From Lacrimispora sphenoides (lineage in GTDB: Bacteria > Bacillota > Clostridia > Lachnospirales > Lachnospiraceae), in contig NZ_FOIP01000001.1 in assembly GCF_900105215.1 (NCBI RefSeq), positions 3,412,501 to 3,476,500 on the forward strand: a stretch of 64,000 nt of DNA. The letters are read 5' to 3'. The notes beneath the pieces are model-generated. The model made no database searches, was not told the origin of the DNA, and saw only the letters and a program-made list of their open reading frames with translations. Both the position numbers and the translations under genes were made by a program. How positions within the stretch are numbered: the stretch's first letter is position 1; each line of letters begins with the position of its first letter. Shown here piece after piece: positions 33,933-42,363 of this stretch.

Positions 33933-35786
33933 ATGGACAATATCAGCTATAGTGATGAAGCAATGACAAGTGCAGGATTACCTTATGATAATATAAATTG
34001 GTATAATATTGCGGGTCAGCCTTTTGGTACTGCCTCTAGATTTAATGTTATTGTATTTAATGATGCCAATAACATTATAGATATTGAAGGGCCTGTAGCA
34101 ATAGGCGGAAGTTTTTACAGCCCCAGGGGTTTGAGTGTTGGCTTTGCCAATAAAGGTAACAAAGCAGTCAATTACTCACCGGATTTAGTACGCTTTTTAG
34201 TTGGCGGTAATGTATCTATGACCGGCCCTTTGGTTGTGATCGGTCATGTGGTTGTGGGCGGAGGATTCCGTGCAGCCAAGGGAAGCACCTATTTAATCGG
34301 AAAAGATGGAATGAATGATGGGATACAAGAACTGAAATTTTTGTACCAGGCCAATGGAGGCAGCCAATATTGGACACCATCAGATAAAGGTGATCACTAT
34401 GTGGTTCCCAGTTATGACGTACCAAGATATATACCTGCAAGCAGGATAGGTGCTGACTTACCTAGATTTTTTAGTGATGCCAGGGAAAGCATCGGTTTCT
34501 ACAAAGACTGTATTGAGTCTTTAACTCCAAATGGAAATGTAGTGGATAATAATTACGAGTGGATTTTAAGGGGCAATGATCCTGTACAGAATGTATTCCT
34601 TATCGATGTAAGACCAAATGGTTTAATCAATAAAGGAATTCGTGCAGAAGTTCCACAAGGAAGCAGAGTTATTGTAAGGCTGAGAACAGGAGCAAATGCC
34701 CATTTGCAATACGGTGTTTATGGGGAAAGAAGTAAGACTAATCAGACATTGTATGTGTTTGAGGATGCAACTAATATTTATATGGAAAAGTCTTCTGATA
34801 TCTGGGGAAGTATATTGGCACCACAGGCTATGTTCCATGCTCATCCTACAGGCGGCCATGTAAGCGGCAATGCTGCCTTAGGATCTTTTGCCGTAAATGC
34901 TGAGAGCGGCTTTGAATTTCACTATTACCCATTTATTGGAGGAGTGATATGTCCAGCTGCAGCACCAGCTCCGGAAGTACCTCAGGTATCACCAGGACAG
35001 GAAGAACAGGTATGCCCACCTTGTCCGGCACCCACACCTTGTCCGACACCACAACCTTGTCCGACACCACCACCCTGTCCGGCACCAATCCCTTGTCCGA
35101 CACCACCACCCTGTCCGGCACCACCACCTTGCCCCACCCCGGAACCCTGCCCAGCGTGTCCAGTACCGCCACCTTGTCCTACTCCGGAACCCTGCCCAGC
35201 ATGTCCGGTACCACCACCATGCCCTACCCCGGAGCCCTGCCCAGCGTGCCCGGTACCAGAACCCTGTCCAGCGTGTCCGGTTTGTCCACCATGTCCGGTA
35301 CCGCCACCATGTCCGGTACCAGAACCCTGTCCAGCGTGTCCGGTTTGTCCACCATGTCCGGTACCAGAACCATGCCCTGCATGTCCGGAATGCCCGATAC
35401 CGGAGCCATGCCCAGCCTGCCCGGAACCGGAAACCATATTTGTTCCCATTCCAATACCAATACCTGCAGAGTGTCCGGAACCGAAACCCTGCCCTGTTTG
35501 TGAGGAATGCCTGATTAAACCCTGTATTATTGCGGGCTGTGTCTGGGGCTGTTACTGCAATAGTTTCCATGATTGGGATGTAAAGTTATATGAGAGATGC
35601 AAAGACATTGATACCTTACTGTGCTGCGTACAGATCAATGGTTGCGGCTGCTTTGAGTTTACAGTTCCTTTTGAAGGTTTTTATATCTTAAAAGTAAGAA
35701 TGTCTGATAACTGCTGCAAGACATTCCGGTGTAAACCAATCATTACGTTGAATAATGTTGGCGTAGCCTGTTTTATGATTGATTAA
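33933..35786 (+). CDS. Choice-of-anchor-A protein with Cys-Pro repeat and Cys-rich tail
   Basis: Protein of 617 residues in three parts. Residues 1-340 resemble the choice-of-anchor-A beta-solenoid domain of surface proteins (ASRFNVIVFNDANNI, VAIGGSFYSPRG, SGNAALGSFAVNA). Residues 361-499 are a low-complexity array of PCP, PCPA and PCPV steps with a Cys every three to four residues. Residues 500-617 form a Cys-rich C-terminal domain (CVWGCYCNSF, LLCCVQINGCGCFEF, DNCCKTFRC). There is no signal peptide, LPXTG or membrane anchor, so it may be deposited by cell lysis, as on spores, and cross-linked by disulfides. AGGAG at 33923-33927 sets the ATG. A spore coat, exosporium or appendage role is inference. 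Confidence 0.8.
   Translation: MDNISYSDEAMTSAGLPYDNINWYNIAGQPFGTASRFNVIVFNDANNIIDIEGPVAIGGSFYSPRGLSVGFANKGNKAVNYSPDLVRFLVGGNVSMTGPLVVIGHVVVGGGFRAAKGSTYLIGKDGMNDGIQELKFLYQANGGSQYWTPSDKGDHYVVPSYDVPRYIPASRIGADLPRFFSDARESIGFYKDCIESLTPNGNVVDNNYEWILRGNDPVQNVFLIDVRPNGLINKGIRAEVPQGSRVIVRLRTGANAHLQYGVYGERSKTNQTLYVFEDATNIYMEKSSDIWGSILAPQAMFHAHPTGGHVSGNAALGSFAVNAESGFEFHYYPFIGGVICPAAAPAPEVPQVSPGQEEQVCPPCPAPTPCPTPQPCPTPPPCPAPIPCPTPPPCPAPPPCPTPEPCPACPVPPPCPTPEPCPACPVPPPCPTPEPCPACPVPEPCPACPVCPPCPVPPPCPVPEPCPACPVCPPCPVPEPCPACPECPIPEPCPACPEPETIFVPIPIPIPAECPEPKPCPVCEECLIKPCIIAGCVWGCYCNSFHDWDVKLYERCKDIDTLLCCVQINGCGCFEFTVPFEGFYILKVRMSDNCCKTFRCKPIITLNNVGVACFMID
35013..35430 (+). repeat. Cys-Pro coding tandem repeat
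   Basis: DNA encoding the Pro/Cys array, with degenerate units built from CCGGAACCCTGCCCAGC-like and TGTCCGGTACC-like blocks. The peptide block CPTPEPCPACPVPPP recurs with a 45-base period. Such repeats can change length by slippage. It also creates long open frames on the other strand that are not genes. Confidence 0.8.
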
Positions 35787-35822
35787 TTTTATTTCAATTT
35801 GCTGTTTATTATATTTTATCAG

Positions 35823-35867
35823 AGCTGCTGCATGCGGAGGTATACCTTAATTGCAGCAGCTTTTTTA
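35823..35867 (+). terminator. Intrinsic terminator
   Basis: AGCTGCTGCA (35823-35832) is the exact complement of TGCAGCAGCT (35852-35861), then a T run. Confidence 0.9.
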
Positions 35868-35895
35868 ATTTTGCCTTTAAAGGTTTGCCTTACTT

Positions 35896-36330
35896 TTGGA
35901 AATGGAAATGCTGCCAGTTCTCTGGCAGAAACTGGAAGGAATGAGTGAAGCTTTAGCAAAAGAAGCTGAACATTTCGGAGTGAAACTTACCATGGTTGAA
36001 CCAGGAGGCTACTGGACAGATTTATACCTTTCGATGAGCTACAGCGATCCATTGGATTCATACGGGACACTTCGCGAAGAACTGGCCAAACAGTATTCCG
36101 AAGGTTCGGCAGATAGTGATCCTTCCTTGGCAGCGGAAGCCCTTATGAAATTAGCAGATAGTGATAATCCTCCCCTGCGGCTTATCCTAGGCAGCATGGT
36201 TTATGATTTGGCAATGGACGCATTAAAGAAACGTATGAATGCTTGGGAGGAATGGGAGGCAGTTAGCCGTGCATCGGAAAATGCGATCCCCGCACCTGAG
36301 GGATATGGAGTATTTAAGGAGGAAGAGTAA
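35896..36330 (+). pseudogene. C-terminal remnant of short-chain dehydrogenase
   Basis: The open frame gives 144 residues. From the Leu-Glu-Gly of LEGMSEALAKEAEHFGVKL onward it matches the second half of SDR oxidoreductases, including TMVEPGGYWTDLY. The Rossmann GxxxGxG half and the catalytic Tyr-x-x-x-Lys are missing, so it cannot be an active enzyme. It directly follows the terminator of the Cys-Pro gene and has no ribosome binding site. A deletion has probably joined the remnant to new upstream sequence. The next gene (YciI) is also broken. Confidence 0.75.
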
Positions 36331-36595
36331 TGACGTATATATATTTGATGAATAATGTAAAACCATTAAATAAGGAACTCATAAAGAGTCATGTGGATCA
36401 TCTAAAAGAATTAAAGAATCAAGGCAGACTTGTATTTTGCGGGCCTTTTATCGATTACCCCGTTTAGCTGAAGATTTGGCAGAAGCAACGAAGATTGCGA
36501 AATCAGATCCTTTCATTGCTTCCGGATGTAAATCTTTTGAAATCAGAACGCTGGAACCAGCTAATGACGAAAACAATTACCTTTTGGGAGAATAA
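36330..36595 (+). pseudogene. Frameshifted YciI-family gene
   Basis: Starts with ATG overlapping the SDR stop after AAGGAGGAAGAG. Frame 1 reads YIYLMNNVKPL to VFCGPFIDYPV and stops near 36467. The rest, LAEATKIAKSDPFIASGCKS to the end, is in another frame. Intact YciI proteins join these with about eight more residues, so a small deletion has broken the gene. YciI proteins are small ferredoxin-fold enzymes, often linked to SDR genes as here. Confidence 0.75.
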
Positions 36596-36736
36596 ACTGG
36601 CATTCGGATCATTTTTGACGGATCAAAACATGGAACCCTTGGTATTGATTTCAAAAGTGTGCAGCTTTTAAAGTCTTGAAAATACTAGGGTTCACGGATA
36701 CTGTATTATAAAAGTTAATATTTCGTCTTGTTTTTA

Positions 36737-36776
36737 TCCCTCGATATGTGTTTATGAAAACATATCGAGGGATTTT
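36737..36776 (+). terminator. Strong intrinsic terminator
   Basis: TCCCTCGATATGT (36737-36749) is perfectly complementary to 36760-36772, followed by TTTTA. Confidence 0.9.
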
Positions 36777-36785
36777 AATATATTC

Positions 36786-36838
36786 TTGACAAAATATAGA
36801 AATTGGAGTAATGTTTTTATATGTCTAAACGACATATA
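36786..36838 (+). promoter_or_regulatory. Promoter with PadR-type operator
   Basis: TTGACA (36786-36791), 17 bases, TAATGT (36809-36814). Just downstream, TATATGTC-taaac-GACATATA (36818-36838) is a perfect 8-bp inverted repeat that fits the ATGT...ACAT type of PadR sites. It overlaps the expected transcription start of the padR gene, so autorepression is likely. Confidence 0.65.
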
Positions 36839-36866
36839 ACCTACAACTTTATAAAGGAGTAATTGC

Positions 36867-37421
36867 ATGATAGAGTTAATTATTTTAGGATTTTTATCTT
36901 ATAATAATCCTCTTACCTTATACGACATAAAAAAGGGAATGGAAAGAAGCACCGAATATTTTGCAAGTACAAGTCAAGGCGCAATCCATCCGGCTTTAGT
37001 GAAACTTGAGAAGAATGGATATATAACTTCAAAAGAGGAAGTTAAAAATAATAGGACAAAAAAGTTATACAGAATTACGGATTCTGGAAGAGAACGATTT
37101 AGCATGCTGATGAGACAGGATTTGGGTTTTGATAAGTATAAGTCCACACAATTGCTAAAGATGCTATTCTTTAATGAATTAAACAAAGAGGAACGGTTGG
37201 AATCGATTAGCATCCATATTAAGAACTTTAAAAATATGCAGAAAGACCTTGTAAACATTAGAGATGAAGGGAATTTGCGCCTTGAGGAAATGGGGGGATC
37301 TCTGGAAAACCACAGACCGGCAAAATATGAAAATGATGCTCTTGCGTTTGGCCTTGCGTATACCAGCTTTGTGATAAAGTGGTTTGAAGATTATTTTAAA
37401 AGGATAGAGGGGGAGTCATGA
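36867..37421 (+). CDS. PadR-family transcriptional regulator
   Basis: Regulator of 184 residues. An N-terminal winged helix (LTLYDIKKGMERSTEYFAST, then GAIHPALVKLEKNGYI and the wing RTKKLYRITDSGRE) is followed by a helical dimerisation region typical of the Vir/PadR group. AAAGGAG precedes the ATG. Its stop overlaps the start of the flavodoxin-fold gene (ATGA), so the two are coupled, and the palindrome at 36818 is its probable operator. Confidence 0.9.
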   Translation: MIELIILGFLSYNNPLTLYDIKKGMERSTEYFASTSQGAIHPALVKLEKNGYITSKEEVKNNRTKKLYRITDSGRERFSMLMRQDLGFDKYKSTQLLKMLFFNELNKEERLESISIHIKNFKNMQKDLVNIRDEGNLRLEEMGGSLENHRPAKYENDALAFGLAYTSFVIKWFEDYFKRIEGES

Positions 37422-38665
37422 AAATATCAATTTTTGATTTAGGACAAAACAATAGAAATGAATCACTGGCTCAGGAAATTAAGAATTACTATCTGGAAAC
37501 AAAAAAGGAAACAGAGGTAGTCATCTATCATTCTATGGATACCGAAATGAAGGATTGTATCGGTTGTTGGAGCTGCTGGTGGAAGACCCCTGGAAAATGT
37601 GCGTTGAACGATGATGCATTTAAATTGTATAAGGACTATATAAACAGTGATGAAGTAGTTATTTTGTTTCATACAGCAAATGGATTTATTGATGGAAAGG
37701 GAAAAACATTTCTGGATCGATTAATTCAACATTATCTACCCTACATTAAATTAAGAAATGGTGAATGCTGTCACTTGAAACGATATGATAAATATCCTGT
37801 TATGAACTTCTATTTTGAAAAGAGTGGGTTAAGTACAGAGGAAGTGAAAATCATAAAGGACTATCTCACCCGCATGGCATACCATTTCCAAAGCCCTTGT
37901 AAAGAAATATTGTATGAAAATGAAAGCATACAAACAGCTGACTTAGAAAGCACAAAGCTTATGGCTGAGGTTTTGTCAAAGGAAGTTATTGAAAGAAAAC
38001 CAAGCGGCAAATGGGTGATTTATAATGGATCTCCAAGGGGGAATCATTCTAACAGTAAACTGATCATTGAAAAGATAATAATGGGAATGAAGGCACAGGG
38101 AGCAGAAAATATAGAAGTTAGGAATTTGATAAATATAAAAGAACAGAAAAATTGGGCTGAGAATTTCAGCTCCGTTGAAAATAATTTATTTGTATTTCCG
38201 CTTTATGTTCACGCTATGCCGGGATCAGTAATGAAATTCTTTGAACTACTAAAGCCAATTAACGATAAAGAGGTACATATGGCATTTTTAGTTCAGTCCG
38301 GTTTTCCAGAGACTAGTCAGTCGTACTATTTGAGACCTTATCTTGAACTAATTACAAAAAGGCTGGGGGTATCCTTTGACGGAACCATTATAAAAGGCGG
38401 TGTGGAAGGTATCCAAATGAAACCAGAAAATGCCAACAAAAAGTTCTTTGATCAAATGGAGTTAATAGGAAGAACATATGCCAGCAAAGGAATCATGGAT
38501 TTAAACCTGAAAAAAGAATATGAAAAATCAGAGTATCTTTCAAAAGGGACTCAATTATTATTTTCTATATTCTCATTAACCGGATTAACGAACTACTATT
38601 GGGATTTCAATCTTAAGAAGAATGGTGCTTATGAAAAAAGATTTGCAAAACCATATACGGAATGA
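37418..38665 (+). CDS. Double flavodoxin-fold NAD(P)H oxidoreductase
   Basis: Protein of 415 residues made of two NADPH-dependent FMN-reductase-like domains. Domain 1 (about 1-190) has the cysteine motif DCIGCWSCWWKTPGKC after a flavodoxin strand. Domain 2 (about 195-380) starts again with WVIYNGSPRGNHSNSK, a phosphate-binding loop, but has no cysteine motif. Domain 1's own phosphate loop is weak (FDLGQNNRNE). So flavin may bind only the second half. It is coupled to a PadR repressor, suggesting inducible detoxification of a quinone, nitro or phenolic compound. Confidence 0.78.
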   Translation: MKISIFDLGQNNRNESLAQEIKNYYLETKKETEVVIYHSMDTEMKDCIGCWSCWWKTPGKCALNDDAFKLYKDYINSDEVVILFHTANGFIDGKGKTFLDRLIQHYLPYIKLRNGECCHLKRYDKYPVMNFYFEKSGLSTEEVKIIKDYLTRMAYHFQSPCKEILYENESIQTADLESTKLMAEVLSKEVIERKPSGKWVIYNGSPRGNHSNSKLIIEKIIMGMKAQGAENIEVRNLINIKEQKNWAENFSSVENNLFVFPLYVHAMPGSVMKFFELLKPINDKEVHMAFLVQSGFPETSQSYYLRPYLELITKRLGVSFDGTIIKGGVEGIQMKPENANKKFFDQMELIGRTYASKGIMDLNLKKEYEKSEYLSKGTQLLFSIFSLTGLTNYYWDFNLKKNGAYEKRFAKPYTE

Positions 38666-38708
38666 AAACAAGTGGGGAAGTTTTTTATAGTAAGGGAGGA
38701 ATTGTACG

Positions 38709-39242
38709 ATGCGAGAGTATTTTCTAAAAACAAACCGGATTGGTTTCTCGAAGTGGAGTGCTTCCGATTTGGATTTGGCTGCTCAGCTATGGGGAGATAA
38801 AGAGGTCACACAGTTTATTTGCGCTTCCGGAAAGTTTACACGTCAGGATATCGTTAACCGCCTGGATACTGAAATTCATAATGATGAGGAGTTTCATATA
38901 CAGTATTGGCCTATTTTTGAGCTTGCTACAGATGAACTGATTGGCTGTTGCGGTATCCGCCCCTTTAAAACGGATACGCATTCCTATGAGTTTGGTTCTC
39001 ATCTACGAAAAAAATACTGGGGCATGGGATATGCCTCTGAGGCAGCAAGAGCCGTCATAAATTACAGTTTTGATATTTTAAAGACAGTTAAATTGTATGC
39101 AGGACATCATCCGCAAAATAAGGCTTCAGAAAAGCTGCTCTTGAGACTGGGTTTTCAATATATTGGTTTGAATTTTTATGAACCGACGGGATTGTATCAT
39201 CCGTCCTATGAAATCGGGGTGCCGGTTTCAATAGAAGATTAG
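38709..39242 (+). CDS. RimJ/RimL-type GNAT acetyltransferase
   Basis: Acetyltransferase of 177 residues. The acetyl-CoA loop reads HLRKKYWGMGYASEAARAVI, after LIGCCGIRPF, and the end has NKASEKLLLRLGFQYIG. This is the RimJ/RimL layout acting on protein N-termini or small amines. AGGGAGGA precedes the ATG. It lies 43 bases after the flavodoxin gene and may be part of the PadR operon. Confidence 0.87.
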   Translation: MREYFLKTNRIGFSKWSASDLDLAAQLWGDKEVTQFICASGKFTRQDIVNRLDTEIHNDEEFHIQYWPIFELATDELIGCCGIRPFKTDTHSYEFGSHLRKKYWGMGYASEAARAVINYSFDILKTVKLYAGHHPQNKASEKLLLRLGFQYIGLNFYEPTGLYHPSYEIGVPVSIED

Positions 39243-39373
39243 AGGAATTCACAATTTAATTGTGCTTTATAAAAATCAATAGATTTTATTTGTATAGCCT
39301 GAGAGGAAAGTTATAATAGGTTTTATCAAGAATTCCAGATTTTACGGATTAAGGAAGATAAAACAAGCGCATT

Positions 39374-39403
39374 ACGCCGAGCAGCCTCCATGCTGCTCGG
39401 CGT
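39374..39403. terminator. Hairpin between convergent genes
   Basis: ACGCCGAGCAGC pairs with GCTGCTCGGCGT (12 bp, six-base loop). No long T run on either side, but its position between convergent genes suggests a bidirectional stop. Confidence 0.6.
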
Positions 39404-39444
39404 TAGTTCCTATTAACCCAAGAATTTATGAATCCGGGAATTTA

Positions 39445-40608
39445 TTATTTCGTTGTATTTTTCGTTCTAAATGGTCTGAAGAATGCGCGAATATCATCGG
39501 CCATAACTTCGGGTTCCTCCATAGCAGTAAAATGTCCGCCGCGAGGCATTGAAGTCCAGCGGGTTATATTCAGATTTTGCTCAGCCCATTTTTTAGGTGG
39601 CAATAAGACATCAGCCGGGAAAAGGGCAATGCCTGTGGGAACCTCTATGCGCCCCATCAAAGGCAAAGAATGCACGTTTTCATAATACATATTAGCTGAT
39701 GACCCTATAGTATTAGTAACCCAATAGATCATTATATTCGTGAGTAGTTCATCCTCGCTAAACCTTTGTCGAAGGTCGCCGTTACAATCGCTCCATGAAC
39801 GGAATTTTTCAATAATCCAACCAGCCAAACCAACTGGTGAGTCGGAAAGTCCGTAGGAAATGGTTTGAGGTTTTGTGGATTGAATCGACATATAGGCTCC
39901 CTCATTGGAAATCCATTCCTGCGCATTTCTTTTGTACTGCAGCTCTTCTTCCGAAAGATCCTCTTGTTCTTTCGTATATACGAGACTTCTGATTATTCCG
40001 ATGTCTGTCAGGTGAATACCGTATAGAAGCTCCGGATGGTTTAAGGCTAAATATCTCGTAACACCAGATCCCATATCTCCGCCTGCAGCAGCAAACTTTT
40101 CATAGCCGAGTTTTTCGGTCATTAGTTTAGACCAAAGCTCAGAAACCCGACAATTGTTCACACCGCCATGCTCAGGGCGACTGGAAAAACCAAATCCAGG
40201 TATGGAAGGGACGATTACATCGAAAGAGTCTTCCGGGTCACCGCCGTGACGAGCCGGATCAGTGAGAAGAGGGATAATCTTCCGGTAACGCAAATAACTG
40301 TCAGGCCAGCCGTGAGTAAGAATAATTGGCAAAGGGCACGGCCCCTTACCGCGTTCGTGAATGAAGTGCACATTGATACCATCGATATCACTTTGAAACT
40401 GAGAAAAGCGGTTTAATTCGGCTTCCTGTGCGCGCCAATCATACTGATCCCGCCAATACGTAATCAGAGATTTTAAGTAACCAATTTCAGTCCCTCGTTC
40501 CCAGCTGGTGTTTACAAATTGGTCTGGCCAGCGAACATGCTCCAGCCTGTATTTTAGGTCATCTAATGTTTCATTGGATATTTGGATATGAAAACGTTCA
40601 ATGTCCAT
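39445..40608 (-). CDS. Epoxide hydrolase (EHN-type alpha/beta hydrolase)
   Basis: Enzyme of 387 residues. An EHN N-terminal region (FHIQISNETLDDLKYRLEHV) precedes an alpha/beta hydrolase core. HGWPDS at 99-104 is the oxyanion motif, nucleophile Asp178 lies in AAGGDMGSG, and the catalytic His is in PRGGHFTAMEEP near the end. It hydrolyses epoxides to diols; microsomal epoxide hydrolase and juvenile hormone hydrolase are relatives. AAGGGAG favours the ATG at 40608. It is divergent from an AraC gene that may control it. Confidence 0.88.
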   Translation of the reverse strand: MDIERFHIQISNETLDDLKYRLEHVRWPDQFVNTSWERGTEIGYLKSLITYWRDQYDWRAQEAELNRFSQFQSDIDGINVHFIHERGKGPCPLPIILTHGWPDSYLRYRKIIPLLTDPARHGGDPEDSFDVIVPSIPGFGFSSRPEHGGVNNCRVSELWSKLMTEKLGYEKFAAAGGDMGSGVTRYLALNHPELLYGIHLTDIGIIRSLVYTKEQEDLSEEELQYKRNAQEWISNEGAYMSIQSTKPQTISYGLSDSPVGLAGWIIEKFRSWSDCNGDLRQRFSEDELLTNIMIYWVTNTIGSSANMYYENVHSLPLMGRIEVPTGIALFPADVLLPPKKWAEQNLNITRWTSMPRGGHFTAMEEPEVMADDIRAFFRPFRTKNTTK

Positions 40609-40762
40609 TATTTTTCTCCCTTCATTTATAGGTTCATGCAAATGTTTTACCATAATTTGATGAAAAATTAATTATATTTAAAGTGTACCATTTTAAAAAT
40701 ATGATACAATGAGAGAAATGTAGTTTCTAACTATACTATCTGCAGAGAGGGGGTAGACTGCT

Positions 40763-41617
40763 ATGCCTCAATTTGACCGTCATAAAAACCGGACAGTAAA
40801 GATTGAATTTGTTACTGCCGAGGACTTTAAAACTCTTCCATATAAGGAGCGTTTTACAATTATTTTTATTACGGATGGAAGTATCACAGGGATATTGAAT
40901 GACCGCCCAATGAAAATATCTGCACCAGGTGTTTTGTGTTTGTCGAAAGAAGATACAATAAAAATATCTGACAGTAACAAAGTATCAGCACAATCCTTCA
41001 GCTTTCATACGGATTTTTTAAACAGTACACGAATTTCTGAAAAGTTGGACAACGTTTCAACTAATTTAAGAATACAAACCGGTCTTTCACTTTTTCGCCG
41101 AGATCATACACAAACCGGGGTACCCCTTGTAACCGCTAAAGCATATCCGCAGTTATTTGAGTGGTTTTTTGTGCTTGGAACAGAAGTGTCTGCCCAAAGC
41201 GATGCACTTTGGGTATGCAGAATAAAAAAATACCTTATACAAATATTGGGTTTGCTTGAAAATCTAAGCCACCAGGCGGAACAATCACCAGTTGATGTAG
41301 TACTAGAATATATATACACGAATTATTCAAATAAAATTATATTGGAGGACTTAACCAGCTGTGCACACTTAAACCGGGTATCTTTAAATGAACTGTTTAA
41401 AGAAAGATGCGGTTGTACAGCAATGGGCTATTTGCAGTTGTACCGAATGCAGGTAGCAGGGGATCTTCTGATCCACACAGACATGAGTCTCAATGAAATT
41501 GCACGTTCAACAGGATTTGAATATGACACTTACTTTATAAAACAATTTACAGCTAAAAGAGGGCTATCCCCTACATCATATCGGAATTTTTGCCGTGAGC
41601 ATGCCGCATCTTTATAA
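40763..41617 (+). CDS. AraC-family regulator
   Basis: Regulator of 284 residues: a cupin-like N-terminal sensor (ERFTIIFITDGSITGIL) and the C-terminal AraC helix-turn-helix pair (NKIILEDLTSCAHLNRVSLN and SLNEIARSTGFEYDTYFIKQF). GAGGGGGT supports the ATG. The 154-base spacer to the epoxide hydrolase suggests shared control of a divergent pair. Confidence 0.88.
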   Translation: MPQFDRHKNRTVKIEFVTAEDFKTLPYKERFTIIFITDGSITGILNDRPMKISAPGVLCLSKEDTIKISDSNKVSAQSFSFHTDFLNSTRISEKLDNVSTNLRIQTGLSLFRRDHTQTGVPLVTAKAYPQLFEWFFVLGTEVSAQSDALWVCRIKKYLIQILGLLENLSHQAEQSPVDVVLEYIYTNYSNKIILEDLTSCAHLNRVSLNELFKERCGCTAMGYLQLYRMQVAGDLLIHTDMSLNEIARSTGFEYDTYFIKQFTAKRGLSPTSYRNFCREHAASL

Positions 41618-41634
41618 GAGGATTGCTCTCATAT

Positions 41635-42261
41635 TCAATGCTTCTTTTTCAGTTCAGGATAAAAATTCTTCCGCATAAAAGTCCACTGACATGTTCCGAC
41701 AAAAAATCCTTTTAAGGGGCTTTTTATCTTTTTTATTTCTTTAAATCCTAACATGGAATAAAGGTTTTTTGCAGAATTATCTTCAGCAACCGCTAATGAC
41801 CAAGTAGCATGGCCCCGATCCAATAATGCCTGTTCGGCGTGTTGAAGCAGCAGCCTGCCAATTCCTTTCCCACGTAATGCCTCACTAACTGCGATGTGCT
41901 CTATATAGCATTCATTTGGCGTGTTAGCATCTAGCAGCAGCATTTTAAAAAACAGCAGTACGGTATTAATGACGCCGTACCTTTTGCATAAGGAAATGAC
42001 CGGTATTCTTTTATTTCCTTTTTCTTTTTTACCGCAGAGTATTAATATCACTCCAACAATATTCTGATTTTGTCTTGCAACAAAATGGAGATAGGAGGGA
42101 TCACCGGCTTTTAAATCCCAAGAAGCATATATAATATCTTTTATTTCGCTAACGCTTAAATTCTGACGATGGCAAAACTTGCTGTTAAAAGAATGAACTA
42201 ATAAGGAAATTACGCTTTCGAAATCTTTGTCTTGATACTCTTCAATAATAATATGATCCAT
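41635..42261 (-). CDS. GNAT acetyltransferase under MerR control
   Basis: Acetyltransferase of 208 residues with the acetyl-CoA loop SEALRGKGIGRLLLQHAEQA and a following NLYSMLGFKEI. The protein is longer than average GNATs, with extra sequence in the middle. It is divergent from a MerR gene, and its promoter is a classic MerR promoter with 19-base spacer. It probably acetylates a compound sensed by that regulator, for example a drug; the substrate is unknown. Confidence 0.85.
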   Translation of the reverse strand: MDHIIIEEYQDKDFESVISLLVHSFNSKFCHRQNLSVSEIKDIIYASWDLKAGDPSYLHFVARQNQNIVGVILILCGKKEKGNKRIPVISLCKRYGVINTVLLFFKMLLLDANTPNECYIEHIAVSEALRGKGIGRLLLQHAEQALLDRGHATWSLAVAEDNSAKNLYSMLGFKEIKKIKSPLKGFFVGTCQWTFMRKNFYPELKKKH

Positions 42262-42303
42262 GACAGGCCTTCCTTTACAAACGATTATTTAGGTACTATA
42301 CTT

Positions 42304-42334
42304 ACCATAAACCCTTGAGCGGCTCAAGAGTCAA
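42304..42334 (-). promoter_or_regulatory. MerR-type promoter with 19-bp spacer
   Basis: On the minus strand TTGACT (42334-42329) and TATGGT (42309-42304) are 19 bases apart, the stretched spacing typical of MerR targets. The spacer contains CTTGAGC-g-GCTCAAG (42314-42328), a perfect 7-bp inverted repeat. This drives the GNAT gene and is read by the divergent MerR protein. Confidence 0.8.
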
Positions 42335-42363
42335 TGGCTCAATTCAATTTTAAGGAGGGCAAG

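Noticed and set aside
35013..35430. Regular repeats that could be taken for a CRISPR array.
   Set aside because: Units are degenerate, in frame and coding, without unique spacers.
34982..35570. Two long open frames on the minus strand (155 and 193 codons) opposite the Cys-Pro array.
   Set aside because: They arise from the repeat's base composition: one is Gly-His-Gln repeats, the other Arg-Trp-Tyr repeats. No start signals or family.
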